DNA of 64,000 nt from JAUIET01 sp964352475. GTDB lineage: Bacteria > Pseudomonadota > Gammaproteobacteria > Pseudomonadales > JAUIET01. A model generated the notes under the pieces. It had not been told where the DNA came from and ran no database searches. It worked only from the letters and a program-made list of their open reading frames with translations. Shown piece after piece: positions 49,503-58,470 of the stretch. Each line of letters starts with the position of its first letter. Positions within the stretch are counted from its first letter, which is position 1. Location: NCBI GenBank assembly GCA_964352475.1, contig CAYGSL010000009.1:1-64000 (forward strand), in the 5' to 3' direction. A program made the translations under genes and the position numbers.

Positions 49503-52081
49503 TCTTCAATGATGCTCACTTGGGGGGCGAAACTCTCGAGCAACAGTGGCAGAAGAAAAACGCTGAATACAAGAATAAACCCTACAGCAATAGTCAGAAA
49601 GACTCCTATGGATGCGGTGCCCACATGCGGTGACAGGGAAAGCGAGGCGAAGGTTCCAATTGTTGTGAGTGTGCTCAACAACACCGCCCGCGGCGTACTG
49701 GAATGCACCAGCTGTTCCACGTTGCCTTCGTTTCTGAACCGGTCTACTACATGAATTCCATTGTCAACGCCCAGCCCAAAGATCAGGGGTAGAACCAGTA
49801 TGTTGGCCATATTAAAAGGCATATCGATCAGCACGGCGATTGCAACCGTAAAAACTGCTGTGAGCATCAGTGGCAACAATACCATCAAAGTGTACTTGAT
49901 ATTACGAAGTGCCAGCAGGAGTATAAATGCAACAGCGATAAAGGCGTAAAAAAGCGCTTGCTTGAATGACTCCACTACCACCTTGCCAACACCTTGCTCA
50001 ACCACCGGCCTACCGGTTGCCTGCGGTGCGACGGCTCTGACACGGTCCACATAAGCGCCTAATGAACGCACATCAACAATATCATCTGCCGGTAAAATTG
50101 AATGTTGAAACCGACCATCCTGACCTTGCAGCCGTGACCTTACACTTGCTGGTAGCTGCTCGTAGGTAGGTGGTTCAGTCGTTAATGCATTTTGCAACCA
50201 GCTTAGTTGCTCCGGCATATCCCCCAATACATTTTTCTGCCAAAGCAGAACGTTGGATGAAGCAAGCGCTTTCTCAAGAGATCTGGCCAGTCGCTGCGCA
50301 TCATCCGTGTTAGATGCATCTGAGTCGCTATATTGAATCGCCGTTATCGTTTCTTTAATAAGCGTGGTTAACTCATCAGGCGTCGGCGCAGCCTGTTGTG
50401 CAGAGGGCTCTATCGCGCTCCATAAAATATCACGCAATTCCTCCAGTATGAATTCCCGGTCCTCGTCGTACTTGGGTATTATTTTGTGCGCGGAACGAAC
50501 ACTATCAACCTCGGGTAGGGCCACAAGCTTGCGCTCCAGGTTTGGGTCAATAGCAAAATCAGTGCTTAACAGCGCCATGCTGTAATCGGTTATTTCTCCG
50601 GCATCGGCCAGCTCAGACATGGCGCGCATGGATTCGGCATTTTTATCCCGCATTGCAAGTACGCTGTAATCAAAATACATACGGCTGTCGAGTATCAGAG
50701 CGGCAACTGTAAGCACACCAAGCGAGATGAATACTGCACGCTTGCGCGGTCGCAATACGGCAAGAAAGCGATCCGATAATGCCAGGTCAACGCTGCGCTT
50801 GGGTGATGGTGTTCCGAATACACTGAAAAACGCGGGTAAAAAACTGAACGTCAGCACCCCCGCTACCAACATACCTGCTGCGGAAATAATGCCTAGCTCT
50901 GCCAGGCCCAAATAATCGGTTGGCCAGAAACCCATAAAGCCGATGGCCGTCGTGACCGTACACAAGCTGATGGCCCCGCCCACACTGCGAGTAGAGTGCT
51001 GTATTGCTGCGGCCGGTTTCTCATGGCCGTATAAAGCCTCGTTAAATCGCAGGCAGTAATGCAAAGCGAAGTCGACACCAAGGCCCAGAAACATCACCAG
51101 AAAAATAAGTGAGATGGTATTGAAACTTCCAACCAGCAATAAAGCCAATGCGGCCGTCCAAATCACACCGGTCAGCAGCATTGACGCGCAAGCCATTAGA
51201 ATATGAAGCGAACGCACGCCAAAACCGAGAATAACGATTAAGGCTATTGCACTGACCAGGCCGGCAATCTTGACGCCGTGCATCGCCGCGCCAATTTCTT
51301 CGTGAGAAAGTGCTACTTCTCCGGTTAGTTGCACGCGGGTATTGGCGGGCAAGGTAAGTGCCGCAATCTCGCTGCGCACGTTTTTGAGTAGCTCGGAGTT
51401 CGGCAGTTTTTCGCTGAAGCTTTGTGGCCCCTTCAGAAATATCATTGCATAGTGCAAACCATCCTTGTCGCTGGTAAGGAATTCGTCGCCCCAAAGGTAG
51501 CTTTCGTTTGCTGTTAGTGACTTATCGGAAGCGCTTGCGACAGAAGACAATACCCGCTGGAAACCCTCTGCAGGTTCATTACTCATGCCGTCGATGATTA
51601 GCTCCAACACTCCGCGTAAGCTTGGGTCTTCGGCAAAGCGGGTTAACATTGGCTGGGCTTCAATCAATCCAGCGCTTACCGATTCCAGCTCATCGACAGG
51701 CAGATAGAGCAAGGCACGGTCACGCATAAACACGTCCGCTGTGGGGGAGAACACGTCTGAATATTTGTCTTGGTGTTGCAAGAAAGCCTTATTTAACTGC
51801 GTAGCAACAAAATCCACTTCCGCTCTTGAATCAGAAGAAACAACCACAATCACAGTTTCTATCAGCATAGGAAACTGTGTTTTGTAATCATCCCACTGCG
51901 TTTTCCACTCACCTTGCTGGCGAATCAAGTCGCCGAGCTTGGAATACATGCGAAATTCGGTGGCAGCATAAGTGCCAGCAAGCACAGTGGTTAATAACAG
52001 TGCAAACAAAACCATCTGGCCATGGTTCCAACACAAGCCAACCCAATTGCAAAGCAGTTGCTTAAGCTTGCTGTCAATCAT
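49499..52081 (-). CDS. MMPL/RND-superfamily lipid transporter (HpnN-like)
   Basis: An 860-residue inner-membrane protein with the duplicated MMPL plan: a first membrane helix (about 22-40), a periplasmic loop (about 45-265), five helices with LGLGVDFALHYCLRFNEA, a second loop, and a second helix set with FGLGVDNGIHVVDRFRNE. It resembles HpnN, which carries hopanoids to the outer membrane, and other lipid exporters of this group. The energy is the proton gradient. It overlaps its neighbours mlaA and the sulfatase-type gene by 4 nt on each side, so the set is translated together. Confidence 0.9.
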   Translation of the reverse strand: MIDSKLKQLLCNWVGLCWNHGQMVLFALLLTTVLAGTYAATEFRMYSKLGDLIRQQGEWKTQWDDYKTQFPMLIETVIVVVSSDSRAEVDFVATQLNKAFLQHQDKYSDVFSPTADVFMRDRALLYLPVDELESVSAGLIEAQPMLTRFAEDPSLRGVLELIIDGMSNEPAEGFQRVLSSVASASDKSLTANESYLWGDEFLTSDKDGLHYAMIFLKGPQSFSEKLPNSELLKNVRSEIAALTLPANTRVQLTGEVALSHEEIGAAMHGVKIAGLVSAIALIVILGFGVRSLHILMACASMLLTGVIWTAALALLLVGSFNTISLIFLVMFLGLGVDFALHYCLRFNEALYGHEKPAAAIQHSTRSVGGAISLCTVTTAIGFMGFWPTDYLGLAELGIISAAGMLVAGVLTFSFLPAFFSVFGTPSPKRSVDLALSDRFLAVLRPRKRAVFISLGVLTVAALILDSRMYFDYSVLAMRDKNAESMRAMSELADAGEITDYSMALLSTDFAIDPNLERKLVALPEVDSVRSAHKIIPKYDEDREFILEELRDILWSAIEPSAQQAAPTPDELTTLIKETITAIQYSDSDASNTDDAQRLARSLEKALASSNVLLWQKNVLGDMPEQLSWLQNALTTEPPTYEQLPASVRSRLQGQDGRFQHSILPADDIVDVRSLGAYVDRVRAVAPQATGRPVVEQGVGKVVVESFKQALFYAFIAVAFILLLALRNIKYTLMVLLPLMLTAVFTVAIAVLIDMPFNMANILVLPLIFGLGVDNGIHVVDRFRNEGNVEQLVHSSTPRAVLLSTLTTIGTFASLSLSPHVGTASIGVFLTIAVGFILVFSVFLLPLLLESFAPQVSIIEE

Positions 52082-52872
52082 TCGGTCTGGTCATTTCCGG
52101 TGTGGGTAGCATCCGCTTCATTGGAATCATCAGGCTCGTCCCAATCGTCCAGGTCGTCAAACAGGGAATCGTCCACTGGCAAATTGCCGTTTAGAATGTC
52201 AAACCGGCGTTTCTGATTGAATGCTTCACGGGTAAAAACGTATTTGTCCAAGGCGGCATCATCACGGGCGTCAGTTAACAGCAAGGCGTCTGACCGGCGC
52301 GATAAAGTATCCACCGAGCCCACCCAAACGTCGTAGCCATTGCCCAACAACAAGCGGGGTGAAATTATCAGATGGAAAAGATCGCCCGGAAGATCTCGAA
52401 CCGTGGTTGGACCTATCACCGGAAAGTACACATAACGGGATCGCGTGTAACCCCAATGCGCCAGTGTCTGGCCGAAGTCTTCCTGGTGGTACTCAATGTT
52501 CATTTGCGACGCAACATCAAATAGTCCGCCAACTCCCAGGGTTGAGTTGATTAACACGCGGCCCACGTTCTTTGTACCGGCTTTAGTATTGCCTTGTAAA
52601 TACGAGTTCAGGGCGCTGTCCACAGTGCGTAGATTCAAAAAAAACTGGCTAATGCCTTTCTCTGCCCAATCTGGCAGCACTGTTTGATAGGCGCGCGCGG
52701 CTGGCTTTCCGATTATTCGGTCGAAACCCTCCATAATGTTGAAGCTGCTTCTGTTTATTGATTCATTGCGGTCGTAAACACCTAGCTCTGGCCCTTGCAA
52801 GGTGCTGCAGGAAATAAGACAGGGAAAGAGCAACAAACGTGCTAACAGTTTTTGTAATTGGTCAGGAATCAT
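52078..52872 (-). CDS. mlaA: MlaA (VacJ) outer-membrane lipid protein
   Basis: A 264-residue lipoprotein: lipobox LISC near residue 22, then the MlaA core with FNIMEGFDRIIGKPAARAYQ, GRVLINSTLGVGGLFDVA, EDFGQTLAHWGY, FPVIGPTTVRDLPG. In Mla systems it draws misplaced phospholipids out of the outer leaflet. Here the last 30 residues form an Asp/Glu-rich tail (about 230-264). I use ATG 52872; an in-frame ATG at 52887 adds five residues. It overlaps mlaC and the RND gene. Confidence 0.95.
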   Translation of the reverse strand: MIPDQLQKLLARLLLFPCLISCSTLQGPELGVYDRNESINRSSFNIMEGFDRIIGKPAARAYQTVLPDWAEKGISQFFLNLRTVDSALNSYLQGNTKAGTKNVGRVLINSTLGVGGLFDVASQMNIEYHQEDFGQTLAHWGYTRSRYVYFPVIGPTTVRDLPGDLFHLIISPRLLLGNGYDVWVGSVDTLSRRSDALLLTDARDDAALDKYVFTREAFNQKRRFDILNGNLPVDDSLFDDLDDWDEPDDSNEADATHTGNDQTE

Positions 52873-53530
52873 TCCGTAGTCCGGCAATATTAGCGCGGAC
52901 GCTGTCTAAAAGCCCCTGAAACCCATTGTTGTTTACCACAGCCGTATAGTCTGCGCGACGTACAGCAAGGTCTGACACACCATCGGCCACTACATTAAAC
53001 ACGCGCTGGCCTTTGAAATAATAATCCAGCGAAACCGGCTTGCCGCTTTTACGTATAAGGCGGGTTCTAACCAGCCAGCGACCTGGACGCGGTTCTGTGA
53101 CGCCAATGATTTCAAATCGCTGGTCATTGTAACTGTCAAAACGATCAGCGTAAGTTGCGGTGATCAACTCACGCATCAACTGAGAGAATTCCTGCCTGGC
53201 GTCGGTTTCCAGTGTTCGCCAAGGTGTGCCCAGGCTCATGCGCGATACGGTATTCAGGTCAAAAGTATTGTCAATCGCGGCTTGCAAAGTGGAATAGCGT
53301 TCCTGAAACTCAGCCTCGCTTTTCATCACATCAACAAGAACGCTGTGAAATTGCTCAATGGTGTTGCGCATAGTGGCTTCATCAGCCAACAACGTGGATG
53401 AGAAGCATAAAGTAAACAACAGGGTAATGAGGCGAGCAGTCTTGAGTATCATTTTTGTAGTTGCGCGTATCGCGAGCAAGAACCGGTCATTTTTAGAGTG
53501 CTGCCTGCAGGATAAGTTCCGCTGCTTCAT
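52862..53530 (-). CDS. mlaC: MlaC-type periplasmic lipid-binding protein
   Basis: A 222-residue protein of the MlaC/Ttg2D/HpnM family, which ferries phospholipids or hopanoids through the periplasm. Core segments: FHSVLVDVMKSEAEFQERYSTL, FDLNTVSRMSLGTPWRTL, ELITATYADRFDSYNDQRFEI, VSLDYYFKGQRVFNVVADGVS. The signal helix is ILKTARLITLLFTLCFSSTLLA. The start at 53530 overlaps the Rieske stop as ATGA and has a weak AGG upstream, but leaves 26 residues before the signal; ATG 53452 would give a normal signal peptide but has no ribosome site. I keep 53530 with doubt. Confidence 0.92.
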   Translation of the reverse strand: MKQRNLSCRQHSKNDRFLLAIRATTKMILKTARLITLLFTLCFSSTLLADEATMRNTIEQFHSVLVDVMKSEAEFQERYSTLQAAIDNTFDLNTVSRMSLGTPWRTLETDARQEFSQLMRELITATYADRFDSYNDQRFEIIGVTEPRPGRWLVRTRLIRKSGKPVSLDYYFKGQRVFNVVADGVSDLAVRRADYTAVVNNNGFQGLLDSVRANIAGLRNDS

Positions 53531-54678
53531 CGGCCGCTAACCTCGCGTTCCACCAGATCATGAAATTGCTTCACAGCAATCTCGTTAGCGCCCAACAGCA
53601 AATCCTGGTTGGCACCTGAGCGAATGCCTTTCTGTGCACCTTCACAGACAAATATATCTTCTGCTTGAAATACGCCCTGATCAATCAACACAAAAGACTT
53701 GTCGAAGTGCGCTCTGGCTTTTTCTGTAGCAGGCATCTCACTCAACAACATACTGTGTGAGAACAGTGTTTTGTCAGCCGATATGGGAACCAGTCTCAAC
53801 AGGCTGGTGTAATCCGGATGCATGATCACGATCGCATTTGGGAATAAGGTGTAAGCGAAAGTGCAAAGCAGTCGTGGATTCCATTCACTGCGCGGTTGTT
53901 GCTCGGCCTCAAAAATTTCGTTGCGTGCGACTGAGGACCGAATGTGCATACCGCACTGTTCCGAAGAAGAAATGCAATCTGGAAAAAACTCGCCAACCGT
54001 GTTTTTGTGCAAGCGGATAACATGGTAGCCGTCAAGGAACGCATCGTGTATTAGCTTCCAGTTGCATTGCAGTTCACGCGTATTGCTTGCGTACACATGC
54101 GCATCCGCTACACCAAAGCCAAGCAGGTCGGTTCCGATTTCGCTGAGATATTCATCCAGGTCAATCTGGCCCCTGGGCGCGAGCTTAAACCACACCAAAC
54201 CATCGCGCTCTTCGGTAGGCAATTCGACCAAACCCAAATCGGTCTTATCGATATCACAAAAATCGGCTTCTCTGGGGATGTTGCGCAGCTTACCGTCTAT
54301 TCCATACGTCCATTGGTGGTAAGGGCATACCAGCGACTTAAGCTCGTGAAAACCCGTAGTGTCAACCAGGCGCATGTTGCGGTGCCGACACACGTTCATG
54401 AATGTATGAACAATGCCTTGCTTATCGCGCGTTGTTAAAAGCGGCAAGCCAAATTCGTCATGTACCAACGTACTGCCCGGGTTTGGCAATTGACTGCTGT
54501 GGCACAGTACTAATGGGCGGCGCGAGAATATAGTCTCCCATTCCCGGTCAAAATGTTCCTGGCTGTGATACAGATCTACGGGAATACGGTGCAGGCATGG
54601 CGCTGGTCCTTTACTGCGCCCTGTTGCCAGGTCAAGCAGGCGCTGCATTTGATTGAGAATAGGCTCAACGTTATTCAT
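53527..54678 (-). CDS. Rieske non-haem iron oxygenase, alpha subunit
   Basis: A 383-residue ring-hydroxylating oxygenase. The Rieske 2Fe-2S site is CRHRN followed by CPYHQW (CxH...CxxH) at about residues 97-120. The catalytic domain has NWKLIHDAFLDGYHVIRLH with the His ligands of the mononuclear iron. The family hydroxylates or demethylates aromatic rings, sterols or small amines, taking electrons from a separate reductase; none lies nearby. It is the first gene of the eight-gene operon and overlaps mlaC by 4 nt. Confidence 0.93.
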   Translation of the reverse strand: MNNVEPILNQMQRLLDLATGRSKGPAPCLHRIPVDLYHSQEHFDREWETIFSRRPLVLCHSSQLPNPGSTLVHDEFGLPLLTTRDKQGIVHTFMNVCRHRNMRLVDTTGFHELKSLVCPYHQWTYGIDGKLRNIPREADFCDIDKTDLGLVELPTEERDGLVWFKLAPRGQIDLDEYLSEIGTDLLGFGVADAHVYASNTRELQCNWKLIHDAFLDGYHVIRLHKNTVGEFFPDCISSSEQCGMHIRSSVARNEIFEAEQQPRSEWNPRLLCTFAYTLFPNAIVIMHPDYTSLLRLVPISADKTLFSHSMLLSEMPATEKARAHFDKSFVLIDQGVFQAEDIFVCEGAQKGIRSGANQDLLLGANEIAVKQFHDLVEREVSGR

Positions 54679-54716
54679 TATTACATTGTATCAACAAGGC
54701 TGCTATTGGGCAGCTT

Positions 54717-55934
54717 TCAGGAATAGTCGGTGATTGCCGGGCGTCTCTGGTACAGCGCAAGCGTTGCTATCGCAGAAGCCAAAATGCCGAATGTCACGTT
54801 GCTAAAATCGCCGCTGTACAGCATGCCACCGATTAGCGCCGCCAGGAATGCGAAAAAGGTCTGGATAGTACCCAATATAGACGAGGCAAATCCCGCCACA
54901 CCAGGCAGCGGGTTTAGTGCGATGGTGGAAATATTTGGGAATAACAGGCCAATACCAAAAAAATACAAAATAGATGCGAACCAGAATACGCTCAGCGATT
55001 CACTGTGCAGAGACCAGCTGACGGTAAACACCAGAGCCGATGCGCAAAACAGAATCACGGAAATCCGTACCAACTTCAAGCTTCCCATGCTGGCGACCAG
55101 TCTGTGACTGAATACATTGCCAGCCACAAAAAATAAAATACCCAGGCTCAGAAGTGGGCCTGCGTATTTCATTGCAACGCCAAAGTATTGAATGACGATA
55201 GTTCCGAACGAGCTGAGAATAGACATCATGCCAAAGAAGCCAAACGCCAACATTCCAGTTGCCCATACGGACTGTTTGCTGGCGAAGTACAGTTTTGCGC
55301 ATTCCATCAGTGGCAGCATACGAGGCTGCTCGTCCGTGGTTGAATTTCCGGCGCGAAATCTGGGGTGGGTTTCTTCCAGCCACAGGTAACACAAAACAAC
55401 GGTAATCAGCCCTTGTGCAACATAGAAGGCAAACAGCCAGGACCAGTGAATGTAACTGGCAATCCAGGCACCTAGCAGTGGAGCAACAACAGTCGTTGTG
55501 CTCAATGCAACGCCGAGAATTGCTAACAATCTTGCCAGTTCTACGCCACCGCGCAGATCTCTGGCGATGCCGCGCGACAGCACCGCACCGGCTGAAGCGC
55601 CAACGCCTTGTAAGAAACGGGCGGCCAATAATTGATTGAAGTCGTCCAACAGCAAGCACATAAAACTGGCCAGGCTAAACAAAATTGTTCCAGCGTATAA
55701 AGTTGGCAGCCGGCCAAAGCGATCGCCAAAGTAGCCGCTTGGGATTTGACCAAAAGAGTAGCCGCCAATAAACAGGGTAATAGTCAATTGCGCATGCCCT
55801 ATACTTACCCCGGCGTCATTGGCAATGGCGGGGATAATAGGAATAATGGCATCCGAAGCCGCTGCACCCATCATAATCAGCAGAGCCAGAACAACCACGG
55901 TTTTGTTGGAAATAGACGAGTGTGCGGGATTCAC
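54717..55934 (-). CDS. MFS drug-efflux transporter (Bcr/CflA type)
   Basis: A 405-residue major facilitator protein with about 12 hydrophobic segments. The motif GYFGDRFGRLPTL (loop 2-3) and FLQGVGASAGAVLSRGIARD (helix 4) are typical of Bcr/CflA multidrug exporters. Probably proton-driven export of a drug or metabolite. The start is GTG 55934. The gap of 38 nt to the Rieske gene holds no clear promoter, so it may be the true head of that operon. Confidence 0.9.
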   Translation of the reverse strand: MNPAHSSISNKTVVVLALLIMMGAAASDAIIPIIPAIANDAGVSIGHAQLTITLFIGGYSFGQIPSGYFGDRFGRLPTLYAGTILFSLASFMCLLLDDFNQLLAARFLQGVGASAGAVLSRGIARDLRGGVELARLLAILGVALSTTTVVAPLLGAWIASYIHWSWLFAFYVAQGLITVVLCYLWLEETHPRFRAGNSTTDEQPRMLPLMECAKLYFASKQSVWATGMLAFGFFGMMSILSSFGTIVIQYFGVAMKYAGPLLSLGILFFVAGNVFSHRLVASMGSLKLVRISVILFCASALVFTVSWSLHSESLSVFWFASILYFFGIGLLFPNISTIALNPLPGVAGFASSILGTIQTFFAFLAALIGGMLYSGDFSNVTFGILASAIATLALYQRRPAITDYS

Positions 55935-56026
55935 GAATTCAGGGAGGCTCGCTAGTGCTATCGTGCGAAGGTGCGCAATGATAGCATTAGCGTAACAACT
56001 ACAAATTTCGATTGCGTGCTCTGGCC

Positions 56027-56524
56027 ATGAAAACTCTTAATCTATTGCGTCATGCAAAATCCAGTTGGGCAAGTGGCGGTCTTGAAGACATAGACAGGCC
56101 ACTGAATGCACGTGGAGAGAAGGCCAGCGTACAGATGGCCGCTGCAATAGAACAGGCAGGTTGCAGTTTTGACTACGTTGTTGTTAGCCCGGCGCTGCGG
56201 GCCCAGCAAACGATTCAAGGTGTAGCGAATGTAATTGACTTTGGCGACTGGTTTACTGAAGAGTCAATGTATACCTTTGACTGGCGAGCCTTACAGGAAT
56301 GCGTGTCCAAACTGGCCGACAGTTATGACGAAGCCTTGGTGGTTGGACATAATCCGGCAATCACCGAGTTTTGCAATCAGCGCAGTAATGCTCGAATAGA
56401 CAACGTGCCAACCTGTGGCTACGCACGAATAAGTTTTGCCATGGATGCCTGGGCAGACATAGCTGAATCAGATGGTGAACTGCTGGACTTTATAGTGCCA
56501 AAAGATTTGCCGGGTATGAGTTAG
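56027..56524 (+). CDS. sixA: SixA-type phosphohistidine phosphatase
   Basis: A 165-residue histidine phosphatase: catalytic LLRHAKSSWAS (RHA in place of RHG, usual for SixA), the acidic YVVVSPALRAQQTIQG and the late His in EALVVGHNPAITEF. SixA removes phosphate from phosphohistidine proteins such as HPt domains or NPr. Length matches the family. I use ATG 56027, where the family begins; an earlier TTG in frame lacks support. Convergent with the CysH-like gene, 11 nt between stops. Confidence 0.93.
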   Translation: MKTLNLLRHAKSSWASGGLEDIDRPLNARGEKASVQMAAAIEQAGCSFDYVVVSPALRAQQTIQGVANVIDFGDWFTEESMYTFDWRALQECVSKLADSYDEALVVGHNPAITEFCNQRSNARIDNVPTCGYARISFAMDAWADIAESDGELLDFIVPKDLPGMS

Positions 56525-56535
56525 GAAGTCCCTGG

Positions 56536-57198
56536 CTATTCGCCAAAAGTGGTGTGAATACCGCATTCATTCTTTTGGTCCAGGCCTTTGGTTATATCAA
56601 AATGATGTGCATTTCTGGGTAGCGAATGCCAGTTGATGTATTCCTCCACATCGTCTTTGTCCCAGTCTATTATCGGGTGAAGCTTCACTATTTCGCGGGC
56701 GTTGTATTCGATAATCGATTTGTTGGCTCTAGCGGTGGTTTTAAAGCCGGTCAAGCCACTGAGCCACATTTCAGGGCGTAATTCATCAATAGCGCGCTCC
56801 AGCGGTTCGTGTTTGATTTTTCTAACGACTTCATCAAATATAGCCTGAGAAAAATGTTCGTCGGTTTCACTCCACCAGTCAGGATACTGTTCGAGAATTT
56901 CTTCCTGGCTAAACTCAGCGGTAAAGGTTCTTACATCAAAATTCTCAGCTTTTAGATAGTCGATCATATCGTAGGTGGGTTTGCTGTAATGCCTGGTATC
57001 AACGAATATCAGCGGAATGTCTTTGCCACTGGCCCTTCGTACCAAATGTGGCATAAGCGCAGAAAACTCACCGCCACTGGTGGTCATGATGACCGGCCCT
57101 GTGGCTACTTTCACAATACGATTAATCCGTGTAAGCGCGGATTTATTCGCCATGATATCGTTGAGGTTATAACCGCGAGTGCGGTTTAGAAACTCCAT
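56536..57198 (-). CDS. CysH-like PAPS reductase family protein (atypical)
   Basis: A 220-residue protein with the adenine nucleotide alpha-hydrolase fold of PAPS reductases: PP-loop TTSGGEFSALMPHLV, IPLIFVDTRHYSKPTY, LHPIIDWDKDDVEEYI, and a C-terminal catalytic-type Cys in KNECGIHTTFGE. The PAPS-binding segment, which in CysH reads GLRREQSGSRAN, is GLTGFKTTARAN here, so the Arg pair is lost. It lacks the paired cysteines of the FeS (APS-type) reductases. No other sulfate assimilation genes lie nearby. It may act on another substrate. Confidence 0.8.
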   Translation of the reverse strand: MEFLNRTRGYNLNDIMANKSALTRINRIVKVATGPVIMTTSGGEFSALMPHLVRRASGKDIPLIFVDTRHYSKPTYDMIDYLKAENFDVRTFTAEFSQEEILEQYPDWWSETDEHFSQAIFDEVVRKIKHEPLERAIDELRPEMWLSGLTGFKTTARANKSIIEYNAREIVKLHPIIDWDKDDVEEYINWHSLPRNAHHFDITKGLDQKNECGIHTTFGE

Positions 57199-57295
57199 GT
57201 CCGTGCCAGTTTAATCTACATATTTGCAGAATAGGCTCGCTGTAGTAGATAGTAAACAGGCTTGAATGCGTTTACTAGACTGTGTAGCAATAAGC

Positions 57296-57880
57296 TTATG
57301 CGTCGCTACCGTGAGTGCCAAGATAATGCGAACTAAACGCGGGGTCTTGCTGCAGTTGTTCGTTGAGTTCATACAAACGTTCATAGCGAGTTTCCCGGAT
57401 TAACCAACGGCCGTCTTGCTTGACATAGCGATCCCAATAAATGGCGGTGCCTGTAGTAAATGCGTTATGTTGCATTACCCACATGTTGTCCGTTAGGTAC
57501 CATATTCCTGTGGCCTCAGTTTCGCTCAGCACCTGTATTTCCGGTTGATGGCCGTTGTGATGGCCTACCGCACGTTTGTTGAAGCTCTGTCCTATGGACG
57601 ATACGTATTCCTCACTGCCGGTGAGCTGCCACTCATAGGTGCCACCAATAAAGTGAACTATTACATCCGGATGAAACAGGCTGGCCAGCTCCTCAAGATT
57701 GGCTGTGTCTATGCAGCGAAAATAGGCGTGTTTAAGCTGCTTAATAGCCTCAATATCCATCAGATGCTGGATGTTCTTGCGCAGTTCATCCAGCCCGCCA
57801 TCTGAGGCTTGTAAAGGTAAGCCATCAACTATTCCGAGGTTGGCTTTGTTCAATATCTGACGGTCAGTGTTTTCAGACAT
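57296..57880 (-). CDS. SnoaL/NTF2-fold protein
   Basis: A 194-residue cytoplasmic protein with a cone-shaped NTF2 fold (about 35-175): EAIKQLKHAYFRCIDTANLEELASLFHPDVIVHF and the late strand YWDRYVKQDGRWLIRETRYERLY, as in the SnoaL_4 group that includes oxygenase beta subunits, isomerases and cyclases. It may be an isolated enzyme of unknown substrate. GGAG lies 8 nt before ATG 57880. It is divergent from the CBS-domain gene. Confidence 0.85.
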   Translation of the reverse strand: MSENTDRQILNKANLGIVDGLPLQASDGGLDELRKNIQHLMDIEAIKQLKHAYFRCIDTANLEELASLFHPDVIVHFIGGTYEWQLTGSEEYVSSIGQSFNKRAVGHHNGHQPEIQVLSETEATGIWYLTDNMWVMQHNAFTTGTAIYWDRYVKQDGRWLIRETRYERLYELNEQLQQDPAFSSHYLGTHGSDA

Positions 57881-58025
57881 ATGCTTGCTCCGGGCAGTAG
57901 GCAGATCGTTCGAGAAGTGTACCGCACGTCTACTGCGAAGTAGACAGGTGTTGCAAGCACCTGTCGTCAATGTCATATTCGGCGTATACGGTACTATCTT
58001 AGTGCTGCAACAAGGGAGCAAAACC

Positions 58026-58439
58026 GTGTCTAACCCCTATCTTATTGAAAACTGCATGCATACCAATCCGGCCACCGTAAGAGCCGATGCCACTGTGTAT
58101 GAAGCGATACAGTTAATTCAGGAACACCGTATTACCGGCCTGACCGTTATTGATGAGCAGCGCTGCGTAGTTGGTGTGATCTCCGAGCTGGATTGTTTGA
58201 AAGCTGTGCTTGGCGATGTGTATAACGAGGGTACCGCTGCCGGTGGTTTAGTGGCTGACTATATGACGGCTGAGGTAGAATCGTGCAGTCCGGATGACGA
58301 TATTGTTGCGGTCGCCCAGTCCATGCTGGCGGCCAGGCATAGGCGCCGCCCTGTGATAAAAAATGGCAGGTTGGTTGGTCAACTAAGTTGCCGTAACATT
58401 TTGTGGGCGATTCTTGAGTACTCAGGCCGACAAAGTTAA
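58026..58439 (+). CDS. CBS-domain pair protein
   Basis: A 137-residue protein consisting of two CBS motifs (about 10-65 and 80-132): ATVYEAIQLIQEHRITGLTVID and DIVAVAQSMLAARHRRRPVIKNGRLVGQLSCRNIL. Such stand-alone pairs bind adenine nucleotides and tune other proteins. I chose GTG 58026 because GGGAG lies 7 nt before it; the frame is open back to 57867 but that part overlaps the divergent gene. It lies 31 nt before the PQQ enzyme. Confidence 0.9.
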   Translation: MSNPYLIENCMHTNPATVRADATVYEAIQLIQEHRITGLTVIDEQRCVVGVISELDCLKAVLGDVYNEGTAAGGLVADYMTAEVESCSPDDDIVAVAQSMLAARHRRRPVIKNGRLVGQLSCRNILWAILEYSGRQS

Positions 58440-58470
58440 GCTTTTAGCAAAATAAAAATAGGGGGCCGAT

